From: Solibacillus sp. FSL H8-0538
GTDB taxonomy: Bacteria; Bacillota; Bacilli; Bacillales_A; Planococcaceae
Direction of reading: 5' to 3'
Length of the DNA: 64,000 bases
Assembly: GCF_038003525.1 (NCBI RefSeq)
Contig: NZ_JBBOPI010000001.1
Span: forward strand, 2,161,001-2,225,000
Shown here: piece by piece, positions 16,389 through 24,786 of the stretch
Layout: the number at the start of each line of letters is the position of its first letter
How positions within the stretch are numbered: the stretch's first letter is position 1
Made by a program: the position numbers and the translations under genes
Notes under the pieces: generated by a model
What the model was told of the DNA's origin: nothing
Database searches by the model: none
The model's input: the letters and a program-made list of their open reading frames with translations, nothing else

Positions 16389-17714
16389 TCAAGTGTTCTC
16401 CCATTTTTTCACCATTATCAATGTAGCGATTCCAATCATTACTATAAAGAGCAGACTCACATAAAATCCGAGTCTGCTTGTTTTTTCGCCAAACGTACCA
16501 GAAATAGTAATGATAATGAGTAACATCCCTAAAGCAATCTTTATTTTGTCCCAAATTGACAATTTCATCAGCTTGGCATATGTCACTAATATAAACAGCC
16601 AATTATAAAGAAGCATTAACCCTGCTGCTGTTATCAAATATTCAAAAATCTTTTCTGGTAATAACAGGCCAATAATGATGGTAATGAGTAAACCACCTGT
16701 TATAAAAAGGACTGCTGGTAGCGGCACTTTCCGTTTTCCTTTGCTAGCTAGAAAAGCAGGAGCGTCCTTATCTTCAGCAAGGGTAATTAATATTGTCAGT
16801 ACTGCATACAAAGAGGCAACCATTGTCGAAAAGCCAGCAATGATAAGAATGCCATTTAAAATATCTGTAGCGAAAGGAATTTCGAAATTATTAAGTGCTG
16901 TAATAAAAGGACTTTCTTTTACATCGATGTTGCCCCAAAATATAAGAGCCAGGGCCAAACCTAGGGACATAACATAGATGGTGGTCAATGTAATGATCAT
17001 TATTTTTCCTGCTTTAGGTGCCTGTTTTGGATTTTTTAAATCGATGACTAACAGACCCATTACTTCAATTCCACCGTAAGCATAAAAGGCGTATAGTAGA
17101 GCAAGCCAAATCCCTCTAACCCCTTCTGAAAAAAAGTTTTTATAATGAGCCAAATACGAAGTTACTTCACTTGGCTGAGCATTCGTACCTTTTACTAGTA
17201 GAACGACAGCAACAATAATAAACATGACAATAGCTGCCGTTTTCAGTACACCAAAGAGATTTTGGAATTTTTCAAACCCCTTCATACCTGGCAAAATAAC
17301 GAGTAATGCTAGTGCAGAGTACACTGATGTGGCTATCCAAAGTGGTATAGTTGGAAACCAATACTGTGTAAAAATTCCTAGCGCTATAAGTTGACTTCCC
17401 ATAATGAGCATTTCTGACAATAAATAGATCCATCCATTGCTAAAACCCGCCCATCTGCCAAATGCTTTCTTTGCGTATGAGCGGAAAGACCCTTTATCCG
17501 GATCGTCAACAGACATCTTCGCAAGCGCATCATAAACAATGTATGTGCCAATTGCCGCTAAAATAAAGGCAATTAATACAGCAGGTCCACTTTTCTTAAT
17601 AGCCATACTAGACCCAAGAAAAAAGCCTGTTCCTATTGTGCAGCCCACACCAAGAAATGAAAGCTGCCACCACGGCATACGGCCTTTTTTTGTTTTTGAC
17701 CTCATTAGGATCAC
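16389..17714 (-). CDS. APC family amino-acid permease
   Basis: Membrane transporter of 441 residues with about 12 helices. The N-terminal helix has the APC hallmark GVGCTIGTGFFLGSSMAI and helix 6 the AFYAYGGIEVMGLLVIDLKNP motif. Close relatives carry amino acids or polyamines with protons. It is 10 bp downstream of the arginine-deiminase-family gene on the same strand, an arrangement suggesting a two-gene unit importing the substrate of the hydrolase. Specificity cannot be read from sequence. Confidence 0.88.
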   Translation of the reverse strand: MILMRSKTKKGRMPWWQLSFLGVGCTIGTGFFLGSSMAIKKSGPAVLIAFILAAIGTYIVYDALAKMSVDDPDKGSFRSYAKKAFGRWAGFSNGWIYLLSEMLIMGSQLIALGIFTQYWFPTIPLWIATSVYSALALLVILPGMKGFEKFQNLFGVLKTAAIVMFIIVAVVLLVKGTNAQPSEVTSYLAHYKNFFSEGVRGIWLALLYAFYAYGGIEVMGLLVIDLKNPKQAPKAGKIMIITLTTIYVMSLGLALALIFWGNIDVKESPFITALNNFEIPFATDILNGILIIAGFSTMVASLYAVLTILITLAEDKDAPAFLASKGKRKVPLPAVLFITGGLLITIIIGLLLPEKIFEYLITAAGLMLLYNWLFILVTYAKLMKLSIWDKIKIALGMLLIIITISGTFGEKTSRLGFYVSLLFIVMIGIATLIMVKKWENT

Positions 17715-17724
17715 TCCTATACCT

Positions 17725-18666
17725 TTACGTTTTTCTCCTCAACGGCATTGACATACAGCGAATGCCCCCACCAGATTTCTCTAATTCTGACACTTCAATT
17801 TCAATGAATTTCTTCTTTTGTAATTTTGGGTGATTTTTGAGCATCTGTTTATGTGCTTTCTTACTAATTAATAATGTTTCTGGATCTAAATTAAGAAAAT
17901 TAATATCAGGAATGGTATTATATTTCTCTAGCCAGTACACTTCAAATCCATGGCGGTTTAGAAATGGCTCTGTCATCTCAAATTGAGACCCACTCTCGGT
18001 AAAAACGTGGACAGGAAAATAGCGCATAAAGCTCTTGGCAATTATTAAATCTCCGTTTGCTACGTTACAATTCATATCTAAATGAAGTGTATCCGAGCTC
18101 CGTGGCAAATCAATAATGCCAATTTCAGAAAAACCTTCCTTGAAGATTTTTTCTTTCACCTTCTCCACGCCTTCTATCGTTGTGCGCATGCCAATATTAA
18201 TAAACACGGCATCTTTATTAAGAATTAGTACATCACCAAACTCCATTGCTCCACCATAATTATTTTCATCGAATACAAAGGTTTCAGGGAACCACTGTTT
18301 TATTAGTGAATGAGCCTGTACATACTCCGGACGCCTAATCGAACTACCTGCTTTTCCTGGAATAATAATATTGCCAAATACACAAGCAAGATCTCGAACA
18401 AAAAATCGATTAATGAGCTGCTCACTCAAGCTTCGTGCAACTGGCGGTAGCTCTTTGGAATAATCAATGACTTTTATTCCTGCATCCTCAATTACCCCTT
18501 TTAATTCCATGAAATTTTCCATTGCTTTTTCATGTTTGACAGGAGCGCTCCACTGCACATTTTCCGCGGTTTTTAAATCTGGAACATCTAACTTAGATGG
18601 TGCACAAAGCATGACAACCTCAAGTTCCCCATTTTCTGACCAACAATTGGGTTGAAATGATAATAT
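17725..18666 (-). CDS. arginine deiminase/DDAH family guanidino hydrolase
   Basis: Pentein-fold hydrolase of about 295-313 residues. Catalytic Cys is in GGGIRCMSMP near the C-terminus, catalytic His in LHLDMNCNV, and FFVRDLACV matches the FTRD segment; the usual EGGD loop is MEFGDV here. It is shorter than true ArcA (about 410) and resembles B. subtilis YkgA. Family members cleave arginine, methylarginines or related guanidino compounds. The first ATG (18612) starts inside the conserved N-terminal strand; the frame continues upstream as NCWSENGELEVV, and AGGAGAGG at 18674-18681 points to an ATA codon at 18664-18666. No ATG, GTG or TTG is in frame there. Confidence 0.82.
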   Translation of the reverse strand: MLSFQPNCWSENGELEVVMLCAPSKLDVPDLKTAENVQWSAPVKHEKAMENFMELKGVIEDAGIKVIDYSKELPPVARSLSEQLINRFFVRDLACVFGNIIIPGKAGSSIRRPEYVQAHSLIKQWFPETFVFDENNYGGAMEFGDVLILNKDAVFINIGMRTTIEGVEKVKEKIFKEGFSEIGIIDLPRSSDTLHLDMNCNVANGDLIIAKSFMRYFPVHVFTESGSQFEMTEPFLNRHGFEVYWLEKYNTIPDINFLNLDPETLLISKKAHKQMLKNHPKLQKKKFIEIEVSELEKSGGGIRCMSMPLRRKT

Positions 18667-18863
18667 GATGTATCCTCTCCTTCTTGTTTTCCACCTTCCT
18701 TAGCGTTACCACCCTGAATTGGATTATGCAAAAAAAGCATGAAAGTTCATGGGCTATTTCGCCGCCCCACGTTACGCATCTTTTGCCCTCGAACGTTTTG
18801 AACACATAATACTTTTTACGATGTCATATGCTATTGGAGTTTTTAATAAAGGAGAGGTTCGAT

Positions 18864-20054
18864 ATGGACATATATGTTAGACGCGGGGATTCGCTTTGGT
18901 ATTACAGCCAGTTATTTAATATTCCTCTTCAGCTTATTATCAATTCCAACCAAAACGTTAACCCTCAAAGGCTCTCAATTGGTGAGCGCATTCAAATTCC
19001 GGGATTTGTTGCCGATAGTTATCAAATTAGACCCGGAGACTCCTTTTGGTCAATTGCTCAGAGCCGAAACCTACCTCTAGATGCCATTCTTCTAGTTAAT
19101 CCTGGCTCTAACTCAAACAGCCTCCAAATTGGCCAAACCGTTCAAATTCCTCTTAGGATAACGTCAAGAATTATTATCGGCAAAAAGAATTATGACTACG
19201 ATGCCATGATGAATGATATTAAACAATTACAGACTGTTTATCCCTTCTTGCAAATTTCTTCAATAGGCAATTCCGTGTTAGGGAAGGAAATACCTGAAAT
19301 AGTAATCGGGAGCGGAAGTAAAAAAGTTCATTACAATGGTTCATTTCATGCAAACGAATGGATTACAACGCCGATTCTTATGACCTTCTTAAATGATTAT
19401 GCGTTGTCACTAACGAATCAAACTACGATTCGAGGGCTTGTTACAGCGCCCTTATATGAGCAAACTAAACTTTCTATTGTTCCAATGGTTAATCCTGACG
19501 GGGTTAATTTGGTCATAAATGGACCACCTGCAGTAGAACCTTGGAAAAGCCGCGTGATTGAATGGAATAATAACAGCTCGGATTTTTCTGGATGGAAAGC
19601 GAATATACGTGGAGTGGATCTAAATGATCAATTCCCTGCCGAGTGGGAAAAGGAAAGAGCACGCAATCCTAAAACGCCGGGACCAAGAGATTATGGAGGC
19701 GAAAGCCCATTATCTGAACCAGAAGCGATTGCGATGGCAGACTTAACAAGGCAACGGGATTTTGCAAGAGTGCTAGCTTTTCATACTCAAGGAGAAGTTA
19801 TTTATTGGGGATTTGAAAACCTCGAGCCACCTGAGAATGAAGAACTAGCCAATGAATTTAGTCGCGTAAGTGGATACACGCCTGTCGAAACAGTGGATAG
19901 TTATGCTGGATATAAAGATTGGTTTATTCAGGACTGGCGAAGACCTGGTTTTACTGTAGAGCTTGGTAGAGGAACAAATCCGCTACCACTCACTCAGTTT
20001 GATGAAATCTACGAACGAACTTTAGGGATTTTTCTGGCGGCGTTATATTTATGA
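18864..20054 (+). CDS. gamma-D-glutamyl-L-diamino acid endopeptidase I, LysM-M14
   Basis: Peptidoglycan peptidase that cuts the gamma-D-Glu to diaminopimelate bond, linked to spore cortex/mother-cell wall turnover. Two LysM domains (about 2-46 and 52-96) are followed by a zinc carboxypeptidase domain with HANE, placing zinc ligands at His162 and Glu165, and a further His in AFHTQGE. Length from ATG 18864 is 396 residues, equal to endopeptidase I of L. sphaericus. That start has AAAGGAGAGG 6 nt ahead, whereas the ATG at 18828 has no RBS. No signal peptide is visible. Confidence 0.93.
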   Translation: MDIYVRRGDSLWYYSQLFNIPLQLIINSNQNVNPQRLSIGERIQIPGFVADSYQIRPGDSFWSIAQSRNLPLDAILLVNPGSNSNSLQIGQTVQIPLRITSRIIIGKKNYDYDAMMNDIKQLQTVYPFLQISSIGNSVLGKEIPEIVIGSGSKKVHYNGSFHANEWITTPILMTFLNDYALSLTNQTTIRGLVTAPLYEQTKLSIVPMVNPDGVNLVINGPPAVEPWKSRVIEWNNNSSDFSGWKANIRGVDLNDQFPAEWEKERARNPKTPGPRDYGGESPLSEPEAIAMADLTRQRDFARVLAFHTQGEVIYWGFENLEPPENEELANEFSRVSGYTPVETVDSYAGYKDWFIQDWRRPGFTVELGRGTNPLPLTQFDEIYERTLGIFLAALYL

Positions 20055-20158
20055 GGAATTGTCTATCAGCCTCTTAATGAATACTCTTGTCATAAATAAT
20101 TTCCAACTAATGTATTCCTTTAGCAAAAAAGAATAAATGGAATGGAGTCGTGCTAAAA

Positions 20159-20451
20159 CATGTGCTTTACTTTAAAAGAAAGCGTACTACTTTATAAGCA
20201 CATGGAAGGGAAGGCGGCGAGTGTAGCTGACGGCATTCGCCTTTCGCTACAGAGCAAAGCTTCCTGCGGGAAAAGCGTGAGCCTTGAGACCCCGCACGAA
20301 GCGTTTAGGAACGAAGGCTAAGAACGCCACGTCCTGTGGCAACGCCTTCGTGACCAACATCGTGTTGGCCCGAGGAGGCTCAAGCCACGCCCGCGGAAAG
20401 CGTCCGCCTGGAGTGCAATGTGCTGTCGAGTTCAGATTTTGGTGTAGAGCC
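20159..20451 (+). repeat. long copy of dispersed palindromic repeat R2
   Basis: A 293-bp GC-rich element. It opens with a hairpin (CATGTGCTT...AAGCACATGG), contains several nested palindromes (for example around GAACGAAGGC/GCCTTCGTG and AGCGTGAGCC), and ends TGTGCTGTC...TTTTGGTGTAGAGCC. The copy at 714-841 is an internally deleted version in the opposite orientation. No transposase. Nothing else is visible in the 20055-20457 gap; the apparent plus-strand frame in it is made of repeat. Confidence 0.75.
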
Positions 20452-20457
20452 TTAATA

Positions 20458-21486
20458 TTACGTAAAATATTCGAATTTCGCTTGAGGGAAAAATTTGGTC
20501 ATATAGCCTGATAAATGCTCTTTTATATCTTCTTCTTCTTCTTTTTGATAAACATATTTGCCTATTCCATATTTCCCCCACTTATATCGTCTTTGGGATT
20601 CATCCAATTCCAATTTAGTCATAGGGTAGTTTTTTTCAATTACTTTTTTAGCAGGTTTTGTAAAGCGGTGTTGGATAAATTCAAACGTTATATCATCCCG
20701 CGCATCAAGCGGTAATTCTGCATGAAGGCGTTCGAACATATGATAGTACCCTTCCTTCCACCCTTCATGAAGGTAAATAGGTGCGACGATAAACCCAAGT
20801 GGATAGCCTGCTCTTGCTACTTTTCCAGCTGCTTCAATACGCTTATCTAAAGGAGACGTACCCGGTTCAAAGTTTTTAATAACATAATCTGCATTTACAC
20901 TGAACCGAAATCTGGTATGTCCGTTATGCTGCGCATCCAGTAAATGATCCACGTGATGAAATTTTGTTACAAATCTCAACCGTCCATATTCCGTTTGACC
21001 AAAGTGTTCAATCGCTCTTTTCAATGTATGGGTTAAATGATCAATGCCGACAATATCTGATGTACAAGATGCTTCAAATCGTGTCATTTCTGGTACGCGT
21101 TCTTCAATATAACGATCAGCCGCTTCCAAAATTTCATCCACATTTACATATGTACGAATATACGGCTTGCTTCCCATCGTTGTTTGTAAATAACAATAAT
21201 GACAATGCCCCATACACCCCGTTGCGAATGGAATGGCATATTCAGCTGAAGGTTTAGATGTATCAAATTTAAGCGTTTTCCGAATGCCCACGACAAGTGT
21301 AGATTTTGCAATTCGATACTTTTGAAAATCATTGTCACCTGGAAGATTTCGAACTTGATTATGGGAAGTCGTAGTTCGAATTTCTATCCCCATTTTTTCA
21401 AATTTGTCTTTCAACTCTTTTCCAAGTGGATAATTAAGCGCATTCGGTTCAAAGTATACAAGCTGGGGAGTAAATGGTTTTTTCAT
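20458..21486 (-). CDS. splB: spore photoproduct lyase
   Basis: Radical-SAM enzyme that reverses the 5-thyminyl-5,6-dihydrothymine lesion in spore DNA during germination. It has 342 residues. The 4Fe-4S motif is CMGHCHYCY (about 90-98) and the hydrogen-donating Cys is in FEASCTSDIVG (about 141), both as in the B. subtilis enzyme. Its start overlaps the splA stop by 4 bp, so the two are translationally coupled. Expression is expected in the forespore, but I could not pick a convincing sigma-G promoter. Confidence 0.97.
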   Translation of the reverse strand: MKKPFTPQLVYFEPNALNYPLGKELKDKFEKMGIEIRTTTSHNQVRNLPGDNDFQKYRIAKSTLVVGIRKTLKFDTSKPSAEYAIPFATGCMGHCHYCYLQTTMGSKPYIRTYVNVDEILEAADRYIEERVPEMTRFEASCTSDIVGIDHLTHTLKRAIEHFGQTEYGRLRFVTKFHHVDHLLDAQHNGHTRFRFSVNADYVIKNFEPGTSPLDKRIEAAGKVARAGYPLGFIVAPIYLHEGWKEGYYHMFERLHAELPLDARDDITFEFIQHRFTKPAKKVIEKNYPMTKLELDESQRRYKWGKYGIGKYVYQKEEEEDIKEHLSGYMTKFFPQAKFEYFT

Positions 21487-21719
21487 GAATGATCTCCCCC
21501 AAAATATTCTTGATACGCTAGTTCAGCCTCTGCTACGTTCGCATAAATCGCTAAATCTGTTGATAACGGATAATAAGTCTCATACAGAAAAAGTGCTAAT
21601 TCAGTCGGTTTATCCGGGTTATTTACAACCGCTGCTTCTTGTATATTGGCTACATCTTGTATGTGCGGATTGCGATAAAAAATATAAACAATGTCCCCTG
21701 CATTATAATCATTCAGCAT
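21483..21719 (-). CDS. splA: SplA transcriptional regulator of spl operon
   Basis: 78-residue TRAP-like protein that in B. subtilis dampens expression of the spl operon. Recognisable features are AGDIVYIFYRNPHIQDVANIQEAAVVNNP and the C-terminal EAELAYQEYF. RBS GGAAGGTG precedes the ATG. It is first in the splA-splB pair with a 4-bp overlap. Confidence 0.93.
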   Translation of the reverse strand: MLNDYNAGDIVYIFYRNPHIQDVANIQEAAVVNNPDKPTELALFLYETYYPLSTDLAIYANVAEAELAYQEYFGGDHS

Positions 21720-21903
21720 GTTGTCACCTTCCTCATGTCTTTAGACTTAGCTTGGCATAAAACGAAAAAAATTATGTCCCCCTATTTTTATTTATGATTA
21801 AAGGTTAAACGGGCCATCCTTTATATCACACACAATGATGCTCCTCTACGCTAACGGTAAAGAGGAATGCATCTGTGGAATATAAAAATATAAGGGCGGT
21901 AAA

Positions 21904-22227
21904 ATGAAAAATAAAATCATTATTCATTATGTTAGTTTGTTAGTCGCTTCTTTGAATATTTTCGATGGTTTTGTTACCCACTATGGATTGAAAAAAAACG
22001 AAATCGAAGAATTTAATCCTTTCATGGATCTTTTGTGGGCAACAAGTCCCATCTTGTTTTTATGTGTAAAGATTGCTCTTTCAATGTTAATTTTATTGAC
22101 CTCCTATTTTGTTTATAAAAAAAGTGCTGAACAATTTCAAAAAATATTTTCCATAATATTAATAGGAACCTTCTCAATGTATTTAGGCATCTTTGGGGTC
22201 CATCTTTTTTGGTTATCGTTGCTGTAG
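21904..22227 (+). CDS. DUF5658-like small membrane protein
   Basis: 107-residue integral membrane protein with three predicted helices (about 7-25, 46-72, 80-105). The first helix contains NIFDGFVTHYGLKKNEIEEFNPFM, in which Asp, Asn and Pro spacing matches the DUF5658 pattern. Function unknown. RBS AAGGGCGG lies ahead of the ATG; a strong terminator follows. It stands alone between splA (divergent) and a convergent DUF378 gene. Confidence 0.78.
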   Translation: MKNKIIIHYVSLLVASLNIFDGFVTHYGLKKNEIEEFNPFMDLLWATSPILFLCVKIALSMLILLTSYFVYKKSAEQFQKIFSIILIGTFSMYLGIFGVHLFWLSLL

Positions 22228-22237
22228 TTTCCAAACA

Positions 22238-22272
22238 AAAAATTGACGAACCATAAAAGGTCGTCAATTTTT
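22238..22272. terminator. bidirectional terminator
   Basis: Perfect 12-bp stem AAAAATTGACGA/TCGTCAATTTTT with an 11-nt loop and T-rich tails on both sides, between convergent genes ending at 22227 and 22301. Confidence 0.88.
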
Positions 22273-22300
22273 GTTTTTAGGAATAAGTGCTGCTTAAATC

Positions 22301-22654
22301 TTAGCTCTTCTTTTCATCTGAATCTTTTTTATGCGTTTTTTTTGCCTCTGTAAAATCTACTTCTTCTCCAGCCTCCATATCATAACTTGGTTTGCTGTAG
22401 ATTTGAGTAGTCGTACTTGCTCTGCTATCACTTACGTAATTGGGATCACTCTCATCATCCCCTAATTCTTTAGAAAGAATTGGAATAGACACAAGTCCTG
22501 CTAAACCAACAAGAGCATAGACCCATCTCGACAACATGGCAGCTTGTCCACCAAATAGATAGGCTACTAAATCAAATTGGAAAAATCCGATTAGGCCCCA
22601 ATTGATGGCACCTACTATAACTAAAATTAAAGCAATCCTATAAACTACTCCCAT
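22301..22654 (-). CDS. DUF378 membrane protein with hydrophilic tail
   Basis: 117 residues. The first about 60 form the DUF378 pair of helices (IVGAINWGLIGFFQFDLVAYLFG and WVYALVGLAGL), as in B. subtilis YuzA. The C-terminal half is an extra charged, disordered-looking tail ending KKTHKKDSDEKKS, which longer members of the family often carry. Function unknown; some relatives are stress or sporulation induced. RBS AAGGAGGTGT is strong. Confidence 0.85.
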   Translation of the reverse strand: MGVVYRIALILVIVGAINWGLIGFFQFDLVAYLFGGQAAMLSRWVYALVGLAGLVSIPILSKELGDDESDPNYVSDSRASTTTQIYSKPSYDMEAGEEVDFTEAKKTHKKDSDEKKS

Positions 22655-22820
22655 TGATTGACACCTCCTTCATATTTAAAACTCATTAATACCAAAAATT
22701 GAACTCGTCATTTTAAACACTCATTATGACGCACTGTTATGTTTTGCAATTAACGTCGGTTTATACAAAGCAAAGAATATAAAAAATTTAAACACACGGA
22801 GAATTTAGAACGACTAGTAT

Positions 22821-23507
22821 TTATTCCTCTAAATAATCATATTTCCGTGCTTCATCAGCATACTGTTGTGATATTTGGCCGTTTAAAAATTCATCCTTTG
22901 ACACGTGTAATCCTTCCAGTGACGAAAACTTTTCTACTTCTTTCTCGTTGTCATACAATTCATTATAATCATCGAAATCACCTTTTAAATCTGAAGGGGT
23001 TTCCGAAGTACCATACTGGGCAACGGTTTGAAAGCTATCTTCGTAATCATGAATACCATCTTCTTTATCTCTACCTGCGAAGGAATTATCTAGTGGTGGA
23101 AGAATGACTTGTTCCTCTACTGGGCGATCTGTTGGTACCGATCTAGCTTCCGTATGCTCAATACAAAACGCAGTATAAGGTATCGCTCTTAATCGATCGT
23201 ATGGAATGTCTTCATGGCATTCTGCACAAACTCCATACGTACCATTTTCAATCTTCTCTAGCGCCGCTTTAACTTGTGCTAATTCATCGTCACTATGCAC
23301 CTTTAATGCCATATCTTTTTCGCGTTCATATAATTCAGTTGCTAAATCTGCAGGATGATTGTCCAGTGTAGATAATTCATCTGTTGAATCACGTAAGCTT
23401 TCACGAACGATTACTTCATCCTCATTGTCATCTCCTTTTAATGCACTTTTTTGTTCAATGAGCATCTTTTTTAATTTCGTTATTTGCTTTTCGGTTAGAA
23501 TGGTCAT
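22821..23507 (-). CDS. YteA/DksA-type zinc-finger protein
   Basis: Regulator-like protein of the TraR/DksA C4 zinc-finger superfamily, YteA branch. After a coiled-coil-prone N-terminus (LTEKQITKLKKMLIEQKSAL) it has LYEREKDMALKVHSDDELAQVKAALEKIENGTYGVC and a zinc finger CAECHEDIPYDRLRAIPYTAFCIEH in which one Cys is replaced by His. The C-terminal 90 residues are acidic and probably flexible. I chose ATG 23507 (MTILTEKQ) because AGGAAGGA is well placed; the frame stays open for 11 more codons. Stress or sporulation role is inferred from relatives. Confidence 0.85.
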   Translation of the reverse strand: MTILTEKQITKLKKMLIEQKSALKGDDNEDEVIVRESLRDSTDELSTLDNHPADLATELYEREKDMALKVHSDDELAQVKAALEKIENGTYGVCAECHEDIPYDRLRAIPYTAFCIEHTEARSVPTDRPVEEQVILPPLDNSFAGRDKEDGIHDYEDSFQTVAQYGTSETPSDLKGDFDDYNELYDNEKEVEKFSSLEGLHVSKDEFLNGQISQQYADEARKYDYLEE

Positions 23508-23558
23508 CACGTCCTTCCTTATGATGATTAGTATGAGCAAATTGATGGGAAGTTATTT

Positions 23559-23643
23559 ATTAGAAAGACACAACTCGCCCAAAATAGGGCGAGTTGATGT
23601 CCTTACTTATGTGGATGGGAAAGTTATACTTTCTTATCCACTG
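23559..23643 (+). repeat. R1 two-hairpin repeat, copy A
   Basis: About 85 bp. Hairpin 1: AACTCGCCC-AAAATA-GGGCGAGTT, extended by AGACA/TGTCC-type pairing. Hairpin 2: GTGGAT...GAAAG-TTATA-CTTTC...ATCCAC. Ends TTATTAG and CTGATAA are near inverted repeats. It lies between the carbonic anhydrase terminator and the start of the YteA-like gene. Confidence 0.85.
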
Positions 23644-23649
23644 ATAAAA

Positions 23650-23691
23650 AACAGTGAAGTGTCTACTTTAAAAAGTGTACACTTCACTGTT
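23650..23691 (-). terminator. terminator after carbonic anhydrase
   Basis: Thirteen-base perfect arms (AACAGTGAAGTGT and complement), 16-nt loop, followed on the minus strand by TTTTTATC. It starts 20 bp after the carbonic anhydrase stop. Confidence 0.87.
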
Positions 23692-23710
23692 TTTACTTTA
23701 CGGATTTTGT

Positions 23711-24526
23711 TTATTGTAATTGCATTTCTATAACTTCTCGGTCATTTAATAATTGAACAGGCCTGCTGTTATTTGGAAAAACAGCCTCGAAAGTAGCTAT
23801 TTGTAATGCTGATATTTCAATCGGTTGTTCTAATATTATCCATGTTACTTCTTCCGAACAAGGTGGTGTTGTTAATGAGCCTTCATATTGAAAAACATTC
23901 TTTTTTTCAGGGAATAAGTTAGCAAGGTCTACGGAATTGCTTAACGGCACCTCCTGACTATTTGTTTTCTGAGGAAGCTTAGACCACAATTCGGTCAAGA
24001 CTATATTTTCACTCCCCTCTCTAATTAGGAATCCAAGAATAGCCAGTTTCCCTTCGCCATTTGTATGCACAAGATGCCCTTCCATATCAAAACTTTGCCC
24101 ATTTATTTGATGCTCACTCGGGTTATGAAAGTGCATTTGTACAAGCTTATATGCATCCCCACCGATTACTAGAAAATTGTCGCCAGAAGAATCCTTCGCT
24201 TGTATCGTATGCCCATTGTTATTGAGTGTAAAAGTTGTTGGCTTATACTTCATTTCAAAATCATTACTATTATCTAGCCTTCTGTTCACTTGGCCTATGT
24301 CAATTGGAGATTGTTCCATACCAAGTTCGCACTTAGAAAATTTGGAATCGATACTAGCCCATTCATTTGGTCCATTATCAGCTTCGTAAGACCAATTTGA
24401 AAGCTCTGCAACTGTATTTCTTTCGATTCCTAACGTTTTTTGCGTCCCAGGTCCCAACAAACCATAAATGGCAGTCGAAAGTAATATAAATGCAACCAAT
24501 AATCCAGAATGATATTTAATATTCAT
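23711..24526 (-). CDS. alpha-class carbonic anhydrase, exported
   Basis: Zinc enzyme that interconverts CO2 and bicarbonate. It has 271 residues with an N-terminal hydrophobic signal/anchor (about 8-25) placing it outside the membrane. Catalytic-domain marks: QSPIDI (about 72-77), zinc ligands in QMHFHNPSEH and EGHLVH, and the substrate-pocket motif YEGSLTTPPCSEEVTW. All three zinc His are present, so it should be active. Transcribed alone, with a terminator downstream. Confidence 0.95.
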   Translation of the reverse strand: MNIKYHSGLLVAFILLSTAIYGLLGPGTQKTLGIERNTVAELSNWSYEADNGPNEWASIDSKFSKCELGMEQSPIDIGQVNRRLDNSNDFEMKYKPTTFTLNNNGHTIQAKDSSGDNFLVIGGDAYKLVQMHFHNPSEHQINGQSFDMEGHLVHTNGEGKLAILGFLIREGSENIVLTELWSKLPQKTNSQEVPLSNSVDLANLFPEKKNVFQYEGSLTTPPCSEEVTWIILEQPIEISALQIATFEAVFPNNSRPVQLLNDREVIEMQLQ

Positions 24527-24786
24527 AATTTTTCTCTCCTTTGCAGAGGTGCCAGCTCTCTACAAATAACGTAACCAAAAAACATGGATTATTAAACCAT
24601 CAATTCTTTTTTTCATGGCATTTATAAATTTCCTCACCTAGAGTTTTTTTTAACTAATACACCTTGCTAAGCGCACAAACGGAAGCTATTTATAAAAAGT
24701 CACTATGATTTGTTTAAGCACGGTTCTATTTATCAATTGTTTTCAATATATAGTATATATTAGACAATAATAGGGGGGATAATTAC

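Noticed and set aside
20284-20511. 75-codon open frame inside repeat R2
   Set aside because: Composed of GC-rich palindromic repeat and runs into splB on the other strand.
23359-23733. 124-codon open frame overlapping the YteA-like gene and repeat copy A
   Set aside because: Antisense to a real gene for half its length, the rest is the R1 repeat and a terminator.
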